From: Tenrec ecaudatus
Taxonomy: Eukaryota > Chordata > Mammalia > Afrosoricida > Tenrecidae
DNA: 64,000 nucleotides
Reading direction: 5' to 3'
Assembly: GCF_050624435.1 (NCBI RefSeq)
Contig: NC_134542.1
Coordinates: 13,599,497 to 13,663,496 of the forward strand
Shown: positions 56,195-64,000 of the stretch, one piece after another
Numbering within the stretch: position 1 is the stretch's first letter
Layout of the letters: every line of letters begins with the position of its first letter
Notes under the pieces: generated by a model
The model's database searches: none
Seen by the model: the letters and a program-made list of their open reading frames with translations, nothing else
Told to the model about the DNA's origin: nothing
Made by a program: the position numbers and the translations under genes

Positions 56195-56925
56195 TTTTAC
56201 ATAAAAGCAGTTTTGCTTGAACTGTGCTTTTTGTGGTAGTCAATTTAAGAGAACAGCATGCGGCTGTGAATTTTTCTTTCCTGCTCAGGAAAAATTCCAC
56301 AGAGATTGTTGTGATCTTGAGCACAGCTTTCAAGGACAGCTCTATGGGAAAAAATCCAAGGGTACAGGTAGTTTTCTCATTTCAGAAAAAGAATGCCGAA
56401 TGATGACAAACCTCATGCTGGAACTGTGTCAACTTCCCAAAAGGATGAAATGTCAACTCATAGTGTATTTGGATTGGTTCCAACAGGTCAGACTGTTAGA
56501 TACACTTTCTATTTAGAGGCTCTGAAAAGTTAGCATAACAATGTGTGACAAGAACATCTGATTTGTGGCAGACAGGGGACTCATTTTGCCACCAGGAAAA
56601 CGCAAAAAAAAACCAGCATGCTTTTCTTGCCCCACACACCGTACTCACCTGACCTTGCTCCGTGCGCCTTCTTCTTGTTTCCTTGAATGAAGAGGGACAT
56701 GAAAGGACAGCGATTTGATAATGTAGAAGAGAAGAAAAAAATGAGGGAGGTGCTGTCAGCCATCCAAACAGGTGAATTTGAAAAATGTTTCCAAGAATAG
56801 AATCACAGATTTGACAAATGTACTAAATGTAATGGTGAGTACTTTGAAGGTGATGAGGTTGTTTTACCAAAAAACTCAGATACATAGCTTTGAAAAAAAT
56901 GTCCATTTGTGTGTGGGGGGGGGGA
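56195..56925 (+). pseudogene. mariner transposase relic 2
   Basis: The N-terminal region near 56245-56355 reads like ENSMRL and a following acidic-loop segment of the helix-turn-helix part. The catalytic core is mostly deleted. The C-terminal part (56625-56860) reads PYSPDLAPCAFFLFP, then FDNVEEKKKM, then GEFEKCFQE and CNGEYFEGDEV. The Asp of the usual APCDFF (third catalytic residue) is replaced by Ala (codon 56666-56668), and a stop follows at 56684-56686. It is clearly inactive. The family is probably close to mammalian mariner elements of the Hsmar2/irritans type. Confidence 0.85.
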
Positions 56926-57094
56926 GGTACCGCCTCATGTATTCATGGACACACTGATATGTGCTTATGCAAACATATATTCTGATCAATATTTTTGTAC
57001 CTCAAAAATGTGTGTTTTAACTTTCCTAGTTTTATTTTGTTTCATTCCATTTGTAAACAAAATAAAGCCTCATCTCCCAGTGTGTCCACTCCGT

Positions 57095-57340
57095 GCTGTT
57101 GGGTTGTTGTTTCCTGCTGAGTTGATTTTGACTCACAGTGGCCCTGTGCACAACAACACAGCACCACCCGGTCCTGCACCATCCCCACCCTGGCTATGTC
57201 TGAGCCCCTGGTTGCAGCCACCGTGTCGGCCGGCTCCTTGAGGGCCTTCCTCTTTTCAATGACCTTCTACTTGACCCAGGAAGCTCTTTTCCAGGAAGTG
57301 GGCTCGCCTGATTACATGTCAGTGATGAAAGACAATGACC
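57095..57340 (-). mobile_element. RTE1 3'-end fragment, antisense
   Basis: gctgttgggttgttgtttcctgctgagttgattttgactcacagtggccctgtgcacaacaacaca, ggtcctgcaccatcc, ttgcagccaccgtg and gggccttcctctttt match antisense RTE1 landmarks in order. Confidence 0.85.
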
Positions 57341-57840
57341 TCATTTCTAAACATTGGAGCCTAACACGACTGTATGGGGACATTCTGTTCTATCACATGA
57401 GGTCACAGTGGGTTGAAACTGACGTGGTGGCAGCAAACAATAACAATATGCATAGTCGTAATACACTGTGCATCTAGTATGTATAATATTAAAATACTCA
57501 TCTCCATATTTAATAATGATTGGAAATATGCAACACGTATCTGTACATCAACATACACACTCATGTTCTCAAAACATAAGTAAATAGTAAAGTCATCCCT
57601 ATATTAAATCTGTTTGTATCTGTCGTCCATGATGTCTACTTATTAGTACCTAAAATCATTCACATTTGATGAATTCTGATCACTGAGTAATTTAACTCCC
57701 TTCTCTCTCGGTTCTCTCAAAGCATAACATTTTTCAATTGTCTGCATCTTTACCATAAAGTGTTCAGACATCAACACAGGATTTCTGCGACTGAAATAAC
57801 AGCCAAGAAAATTTCCATCTTGTTTAAAGCTCAGTCACAA
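57341..57840. other. Unannotated AT-rich sequence
   Basis: No recognised feature. Confidence 0.4.
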
Positions 57841-57856
57841 AGCCCAGAATCACTTA

Positions 57857-57956
57857 CCATTGATCTGGAACATGAGGGGCTGAAACTTACCACTTACCCA
57901 GAATCACCATTGATCTGGAACATGAGGGGCTGAAACTTACCACTTACCCAGAATCA
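57857..57956. repeat. Perfect 50-bp tandem duplication
   Basis: Two identical 50-bp units (57857-57906 and 57907-57956, starting ccattgatctggaacatg) are followed by a partial third (cttacc). Complete identity implies a recent duplication or an assembly artefact. Confidence 0.95.
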
Positions 57957-58267
57957 CTTACCAACATCTGAAACACCCTGATGAAAATGCTAAGTGACTC
58001 TGAGGAGCATCTCTACCAACATCCCAGGCCATCCTTCTCGCGTGCGCTCAAGAATAACTCCGGTCCACTTAGGAGCCAGTGTTCAAACACTATATTCTAC
58101 TGCCAAGAGCTTGTGGGGAACAGCCACAGCCTGGGAGAGGGGAAGAGAGAGACTCATCCGTCTTCTTTTTGAGGTGTTTTCCTCTCGAAAGATAAGCTTG
58201 CTTCCATGAAGACCGGCAAGTAGATGGCCCATCTCTGCTCCAGAAAGCGAGGAGGTAACAAGCATTT

Positions 58268-58445
58268 ACACGACGGGCTCCCTGCCCTGCAGTCGATTCT
58301 GCCTCATGACAGCCCAACAGGACAGAATAGAACTGCTCTTGTGGGTTCTCAGATTTTAAATCTGTACAGGAGGAGAAGGCCTCATCTTTCTCCCATAGAG
58401 TGGCTGGTGGTTTCAAACTGCTAACCCATTACACCACCAGGAGAG
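58268..58445 (-). repeat. AfroSINE, antisense
   Basis: ctgcagtcgattctgcctcatgacagcccaacaggacagaatagaactgctc, tctttctcccatagagtggctggtggtttcaaactgctaacc and accaccagg. Confidence 0.95.
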
Positions 58446-58959
58446 TAAAAACTAAATTAGAATCTCAAATGCTACTGACCATCTCTGATTTGGAACTAAA
58501 ATTCTTGGTTTGTTTTTCATTTAAAAGGCTGTGTTCCATTACCAACTGCTCTGAGAAGATCTTGGACAGAGTGGAAGAAAACTCAAGATCATAAAAAGAC
58601 CACGCCTACTGGTCAGGTAGGGACGGATGGCACTTGGTGTCACCCTTTAGGTCTAGAAATAAACTCATTCCCTGCCGCCCTCAAATTTCAGCGGTGCATC
58701 AGGCAGGTCTCAGGTAACAAGGGGAGTCCTCACACCAAGAGCTATACACTCCTTAGAACAATCAGCCATTTGAGATCTAAAGTGTAGTGACCACCCAAAG
58801 ACCGAGTTCAGAGGCCTTAGAGATGGAGGAATGAAAACAGGAAACACTTGCAGGAAGTGGGGTAAGCGCTGTTACATTGGGGAGATTACAGTCAAAGGTG
58901 AAAGAAACGTATATGAATTGTTGATGAAAAACTGATGTGCTCTGTAAACTTTCACCGAA

Positions 58960-58962
<3 letters not shown>
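58446..58962. other. Unannotated sequence
   Basis: No recognised feature. Confidence 0.4.

Positions 58963-59050
<88 letters not shown>
58963..59050. repeat. Compound (TC)n(AC)n microsatellite
   Basis: 48 bp of TC (58963-59010) continues directly into 40 bp of AC (59011-59050). Uninterrupted and hence likely polymorphic. Confidence 0.97.
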
Positions 59051-59053
<3 letters not shown>

Positions 59054-59304
59054 TTAGTGGGGGAGTAGTGGGGGAGTAAATGGTTAAAAGGCAAGGTTCT
59101 AGGTAACATTGAAGCCAGCTTTCAGTCCTGATTCACCTGCGTGGATCTCCAGGCCTCCGGGTTCTTAAACCCCGATTATTGCCTCTTTTTTTCAACTCCC
59201 TGCCCCTGAGCAAATGCCCGCAGTATCTTCAGCACTGAGGAGAAACTGTGAATGTTCTCGCTCTGTTTACTGTACGAGCACGCACGTTCCCCTCTGGTTT
59301 GCAG
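59051..59304. other. Unannotated, with pyrimidine tract
   Basis: Includes tgcctctttttttcaactccctgcccc (59179-59206) and cgttcccctctggtttgcag (59285-59304), which could act as a splice-acceptor context for the downstream open frame. Confidence 0.3.
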
Positions 59305-59529
59305 ACGTCAGCTCTGACCAGAGCGTGCATCCTGGGGGTGAGGTTTGCATCTTCTGCTGCAGCCCGCAGGATGATGAGCAGTTTGTGGTTGCTCTGCAGC
59401 CCCAGAGGAGCTACTCTGAATCGATTAACCGAGCATGTGCTGAAATGATGAATCCGTCATTAACGGGTTTGCTTTCATTGTCAGCCTCCGCGGATGTGAA
59501 ACCGTGCTCTCTAAGCTCCAAGCTGTCAG
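59305..59529 (+). other. Possible exon (225 bp, open frame)
   Basis: The stretch is preceded by a pyrimidine-rich cctctggtttgcag acceptor and followed by ctgtcag/gtgagc, a strong donor. It is 225 bp, divisible by three, and lies within a 116-codon open frame (59214-59561). The encoded part is DVSSDQSVHPGG, then EVCIFCC, and ends near SLSSKLS. Cys and Ser are frequent, and no family is recognised. CpGs are more frequent than in flanking DNA. Chance pairing of splice consensus sites is common, so this is a weak candidate. Confidence 0.25.
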
Positions 59530-60430
59530 GTGAGCCTTGTGAGCACCCTCCACAACAATAGTCACAGAAAAAGAAGTTGTCAACAGAATGGTGGCAGATT
59601 GCAAACCTCTGGGGAAAACTCTGCTGGGTGGTCACTTGGTTCAATGCCAGTAGCAGGCAACTCAAACTCCATCAGTTTCAGGGCCTGCCCACACACTGGA
59701 GACGCGGATTGTCTGGACCGCAGTCTGCTTTGGATAGAAAGATGTTTGCTATGGTCAGCTGCTTTCCAAGATGGAAGAGGGTTACTTTATTCAGGAACAT
59801 TCACTTCACTGTTGCACTGATTTCAAGAAACGCACTCTTCTTTCTAAGGAGGGGCTTAAACAACAACAGAGAGTTGGGGGGGGGTGTTTTTTTTTTGAAG
59901 TGTCAGTGAGCTATCCCTTATTGGACAAGTAATGGGGACTTCATACTAGTTTTTTAAAGAATTTGCGTCTGTGTGCTTGTGTGCACACACCCGTGTTTGC
60001 TCCTGACACTCAGTCTATCACATAACATTTCCCAGTCCTTCCGTAAGTACAAAACACGAAATCTAGAATGACGATCCTTTTGTTTCTAAAAGTAAGCATG
60101 GTAAACCATGACCTAATTGTACAAGGCTAAAAACTACTGTTTCTCGGCCACCAGTTCATACACATACAGGTTGATTCCAAACAAAAGCATGTTTCAACCT
60201 GCACACTCTCTCTGTGATCAGTGACTGACTGCAGAAAAGTTCTCTGACTTACATGTATCTCTGTTTCATTGGGGTCCCTACAGGGGTGGGTTGGGGAGGA
60301 AGCCCAATCAAAACAGTGGCTCCGGAGTGGATCTGCTGAGCCCCTTTAATTGTAGGTAGAGACGGCAGCTCAGAGGGTTATGGAGCTGGCTTGGAGGATC
60401 CCAAAGGCATAACCGTAGCCGATTCTCTGG
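59530..60430. other. Unannotated sequence
   Basis: About 900 bp with poly(G)/poly(T) runs near 59877-59896. No repeat or exon recognised. Confidence 0.4.
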
Positions 60431-60439
60431 AAGGGCACG

Positions 60440-60685
60440 TATGACCACAGCAGCTATTGGTGAAGAAGTTTAAGAAAATTGCAAACTGCATTGGCGAGGG
60501 CAAGGCTAGAGGATGCACTGAGGACCTTTCCCCAACAGTACGATGCACAGGCTCCTTCTCTGAGGGAAGCAAGGGCGTTGCTAGGAGAGTTACTATGGCA
60601 ACTTACCCCCAGCCCTGATCCCGCCTCTTCAGACTTCGTTCTTTCCTCCAAACTCCAAGCACATTTCAAACACAATGCATGATTC
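60440..60685 (+). pseudogene. mariner transposase relic 3
   Basis: The plus frame 60479-60682 ends with WQLTPSPDPASSDFVLSSKLQAHF. This corresponds to the mariner core WQLLPHPPYSPDLAPSDYHLFPKLKEHL, with the last catalytic Asp (SSD) still present. The upstream part (YDAQAPSLREARALL) aligns with the HDNARPHTS...LL region, where the second Asp codon appears shifted. Only the C-terminal catalytic third is visible. It is a different mariner subfamily from relic 2. Confidence 0.7.
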
Positions 60686-60844
60686 CAGGCCATTTTCTAA
60701 TGATGTCACATAGTCCTTTAAGGTGTGACATGGGGGGGGGAGATATGTCAACATGCTCATATTAAGTTTAATGAATATTGAGCACACTGAATCTCTAGAA
60801 AGTCCCAGGCACTTGATACAAAACATATTTCCTTAGGCGTAGTA

Positions 60845-61046
60845 TTACCTTTCATTCCAAACCCATAGCCATGGGGTTGTGTTTGCAGAATAGAACTTCC
60901 TTGTTTGAGTCTCCAAGATGGTAAATCTTTACAGAACAGACTGTCACCTCTTTCTCCTGTTCCTTCAGCTCATTCTATCAGCTGGTGGGCTTGAACAGGT
61001 GAACTTTAGCTTAGCAACGAAGCACTTAAGGACCGTGCCACCAAAA
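60845..61046 (-). repeat. AfroSINE, antisense, diverged
   Basis: ttccaaacccatagccatggggttg, ttacagaacagactgtcacctctttctcctg, tcagctggtgggcttgaac and aggaccgtgccacca. Confidence 0.85.
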
Positions 61047-61242
61047 ACTCAAAACTAAACTCGCTGCCACCCATTCAATTCCAACTCACAGCAACCCAAG
61101 GGCAGAACAGAACTGCCTCTTGAGATTTTCCAGACTTTAAACACGTACAGGAGCAAATAGCCTCGTCTTTCCAACACCGAGACACTGGTGGGTCGGAACC
61201 ACTGACCGTGTGATCAGCAACTCAGTACCTAGCCCACTCAAA
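61047..61242 (-). repeat. AfroSINE, antisense, near complete
   Basis: actcgctgccacccattcaattccaactcacagcaaccc, ggagcaaatagcctcgtctttcc, ggtgggtcggaaccactgacc and ctcagtacctagccc. It lies back-to-tail with the previous copy. Confidence 0.92.
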
Positions 61243-62204
61243 ACCTCAAACTAAACTCGCTGCTCAGGCATTTGTAAATAGATTTTCCTAATTGCCACTG
61301 TCGTGGTATTTTCAAAATAATCCCCCCTAGCTCCCGTCAAAGTGTCCACAGCTGTGATTGCCCGTAACCCCATGCCCCTCATTACGTGGATTCAGGACAT
61401 TCTTAAACAATCAGTACAGGGAGCACACGCCAAATTCAGTGCACCTGGAATTCCGATTGACTCCCGCTAACCGGGATTCTCTCCCTGACTACTCTTGAAC
61501 TTCCTGCTTGCCCTACGACATTATGAGGTCAAAGCAATCACGCTTATAGTGATAATGGGGAAAAATTACAACGGGGCCCTCATTAATTGCAGGCTACCTG
61601 ATGTGTTTCTTTCCTTTATTGTTCTTCACCTTCTGGCTTATCAAAGGGATTTGTCAAGGAAAACCGACGACCTCTTTTAATGAGTGTAACGAAGACGTCT
61701 CAGAAAGCAGGTAAGCTGATAGGCCATTAATTAGGCCATCTGGGCCAAATCTCCATCTCCCCAACCCCAACCCCCACCTCTGTCGAATGTAACTCCATCA
61801 CTTCTCAAATTAATAAATTCTGTGCGCTCCCAAACGTTCCTGAATGGGCATCTCACATGGGAAAATCGAGCCCATTTTGCGGGTATGGTCTCATCGCGGC
61901 CACGAGAGGGCGATGTGGGCCAGCTTTCAAAGGCTTTGCGGAAACAAGGGGGAAAGGTCAGCATGCACACTAACCTCCTGCGGAAACCCAGGAGACCATT
62001 GATTCAGAAATGACCACGTGCATTATTCCGGCTTTCATTTTTTACTCTGTGCCTTGAATTTTTTTTTTTTTTGCATTCACTTAGCCATGAACTATGGTCC
62101 TATCTTTAACCATACTAATGAAAAAAAGAGACAGGCATGAATATCCCAAAAAGCCCCTTCCACCTAGGTAAATCCTACCATCTCCTGCTGTGCATCTGTT
62201 TCTC

Positions 62205-62305
62205 GGAACCAAAATAATAAAACCCAAAGCTCAGAGACATATAGTAGCTTTCCTACCACACGCTACTAATAAATTAAGCGAGAAATCTCCTCATTGCTAA
62301 CACAG
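62205..62305 (+). repeat. MIR SINE core inside copy C
   Basis: aaaacccaaagctcagagacata, gctttcctaccac and cgctactaataaatt sit at the MIR position of copies A and B. More eroded here. Confidence 0.65.
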
Positions 62306-62983
62306 ACTTCTGTTTTCCTGTCCACTGCTGCCTCTTCAATCTGGGAAGATTGCCCTAAAACATGCTTCCTCTGCATTAGAAAGATTCAAAGCCTGCATTT
62401 TAGAAGATGTTGGTGAGGTGTCCTTGGAGAGTGTTTAAGTTAAGGCAATTAGAGAGCCTGGCCACATGGGTGGACAGGCAGCTAGCTCCTCATCTGCTGG
62501 CCGAATTATTTATTTTTAAATGATCAGTGTACCTATTTGAACGCTGGATGATCATAATAATTCACAGGTGAGGATTCCATGAAACTTGACATGGGCAGGG
62601 CTTACCACAGGTGGTAAGCATCCATGAAGTGCAAACTCTTACTGTTTCTGAAGTCCATCTGAGGTCAAAGAAGGCAGGTGCGATCCTGAGAAAGGATCAC
62701 TAGCTTGGAAAAAAATAAACAAACATAAAAAGATACATGTTTCAATGAAGTTTCACAACAAGAACAAAACTCTGGGCTGTTGGTTTCAAACCAGAGTAGC
62801 ACTGAGCAAGTAGTGCAGTTCCCTGGAACACAGTTGGCGGCAATCTTCATGGAAAGGGACCTCCAGGCTTGGCTCCCACAGAGCCTTGGGGTAGAGCGAA
62901 GTCATCCTTTTGAAGTGCAGCCAATTGCACATACCGTTCACCACCTAGGGACCTAACCATAACAAATAGACCCTGTACTTTCC

Positions 62984-63172
62984 CACAGCCATCGAGTCAA
63001 CTACGACTCATACCACCCCATAGAACTGCCTTGTGGGCTTCCCCAGATTTTAAAGCTTGAAGAGGCAGACTGTCTCATCTTTCCCAGGTGGAGCAGCTGA
63101 TGGATTCAAACCCGCGATGTTGCAGTTAGCAGCTCAATGGATAACCCACTGTGCCTGCTACCAGGGCCCAAA
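62984..63172 (-). repeat. AfroSINE, antisense, in copy C
   Basis: cacagccatcgagtcaactacgactcat, gaactgccttgtgggcttcc, ctgatggattcaaacccgc and ctaccagggccc. The positional equivalent of the copy-B SINE at 26850-27025. Confidence 0.92.
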
Positions 63173-63589
63173 ACCCCATGCACATATTCCATTTTGGGTT
63201 TTGCTATCTGTTTGGGTCTTTGGGATAAATCCAACTTCTTCCAAGATTGTATAGTTAGACAGTGTCCAGACAGGGAGATCATGTTACCTCTTTGGACAGC
63301 TGATGTCCGGACTTCACCAGAAATGCCAAGCACTCTTCCCACTTCCCCATCCTTTTGCAGGGAAATGGAAACGCCTGGCTTCTTTGAGAGTACTTCGAGA
63401 TCAGATCCTCATGGAAGAAAAAATATATATCTCCACACCTTCCTGAGTTCCTTCCTCGTGGCTGTTTTAGGAAATTGAATATTTCCCCTCAAAATCCCAA
63501 ACCCTCTGAAATGTCATGTCTTCAGTCCGCACTTCTGGATAAGGCCTCTCCCTTGGAATGACTGCATCTTGGGGATAACCAAGCAGTTG

Positions 63590-63745
63590 TCCTCGTGTTG
63601 ACTCTGACTCATGGCCGCCCCACAGGGGTCAGAGTGAGTGCAGCAGTGCTTCTTGGGATTTCCTAGGGCTGAGCTGGACTGCCAGGCCTTCTGAGGCACC
63701 TGTGGGCGAAGGGAACATTCAGTTCAGCAGCCAAGCATTTCAGCC
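63590..63745 (-). repeat. AfroSINE-like, antisense, in copy C (second)
   Basis: gtgttgactctgactcatggccgccccacagggg, ctggactgccaggcc and cagcagccaagcatttc. It aligns with 27510-27615 in copy B. Confidence 0.65.
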
Positions 63746-64000
63746 ATGTGCACGGCTCAGGAGTGATCCTAGTAAGAACTAAACAGGAGCGGCGAGTCCG
63801 CCCCACACGATGGCGCAGGTCCCTTGGTTAGCACAACTTGCCTGTGAATTCCCCTTGTTGGCTTAAACAAGGCAGGATACCAAAGGAGTTACACGGTGTC
63901 ATCTGATTTTTAAAGGCTTGGGAGCAATTGGTGGAGAAGCACACAATTGATGAGCCTGTTGGAAGGGCCCAAGGTCTAGGTTGGCTCTCTGGTCTCCACC

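Larger units (their letters stand above)
61370..64000 (+). repeat. Duplicated block, copy C (runs off window edge)
   Basis: Collinear with B in the order listed there. The donor-like block is at 61695-61725 (cgaagacgtctcagaaagcaggtaagctgat). The MIR lies at 62210-62300, the antisense SINE at 62984-63172, tttgggtttt-ctatctgtttgggtcttt at 63193-63225, the acceptor-like catccttttgcag at 63347-63359, the second SINE at 63590-63745, and gagcaattggtggagaag near 63923-63940. A frame at 61495-61680 (61 codons, hydrophobic) is also open in copy A. Function unknown. Confidence 0.7.

Noticed and set aside
58777..59109. 110-codon minus frame with Cys-Val and Arg-Glu runs
   Set aside because: Translation of the TC/AC microsatellite.

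Overview
This window is nuclear DNA from a placental mammal. It is AT-rich, has no long protein-coding frames, and is dominated by interspersed repeats. Two signatures point to an afrotherian, most likely a tenrec (Echinops-like). First, about thirty copies of the Afrotheria-specific tRNA-derived SINE (AfroSINE) and several RTE1-type LINE fragments are scattered on both strands. Second, there are non-autonomous hAT elements of the SPIN kind, a horizontally transferred family that is known in tenrec among afrotherians. The species call is inference from repeat content.

No intact protein-coding gene is supported. The clearest gene-derived sequence is a processed pseudogene of the mitochondrial complex I subunit NDUFB3 at 28290-28802 (minus). 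It keeps a 5' UTR, a one-base frameshift, a poly(A) tract and flanking target-site duplications.

Layout: 1-8.2 kb holds an LTR, a small hAT element, an older LTR-like repeat, a SPIN element, SINEs and the first copy (A) of a duplicated block. 8.8-10.0 kb is a CpG-rich island carrying a degenerate tandem array. 11.4-19.3 kb holds a long L1 3'-end copy, a mariner relic and RTE1 pieces. 20-24.7 kb has two LTRs and a long RTE1 copy interrupted by L1 3' ends. 24.7-28.0 kb holds an inverted arm (B') and the second direct copy (B) of the duplicated block. 28.3-28.8 kb is NDUFB3P. 31.1-37.9 kb is an LTR followed by a nearly full-length antisense L1 with nested insertions. 38-48 kb is a mixture of LTR, L1 3' ends, MER20, SPIN, SINEs and RTE1. 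49.1-50.3 kb is a broken endogenous retroviral pro/pol relic (minus). 50.6-53.4 kb holds L1 3' ends, one with a twin-priming inversion. 54-57.3 kb holds an MLT1-like LTR, an LTR-like repeat, a mariner relic and an RTE1 3' end. 57.8-60.7 kb holds a recent 50-bp tandem duplication, a long TC/AC microsatellite, one possible exon and another mariner relic. 61.4-64 kb is the third direct copy (C) of the duplicated block, which runs to the window edge.

The least explained structure is the duplicated block A/B'/B/C. Copies B (about 25.4-28.0 kb) and C (about 61.4-64.0 kb) can be followed collinearly by eye for over 2.5 kb, including a shared MIR, two SINE insertions at matching positions, and a conserved sequence resembling a splice donor. 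I found no protein family for it. It may be an uncatalogued large repeat or an afrotherian segmental duplication that carries exons of an unknown transcript.
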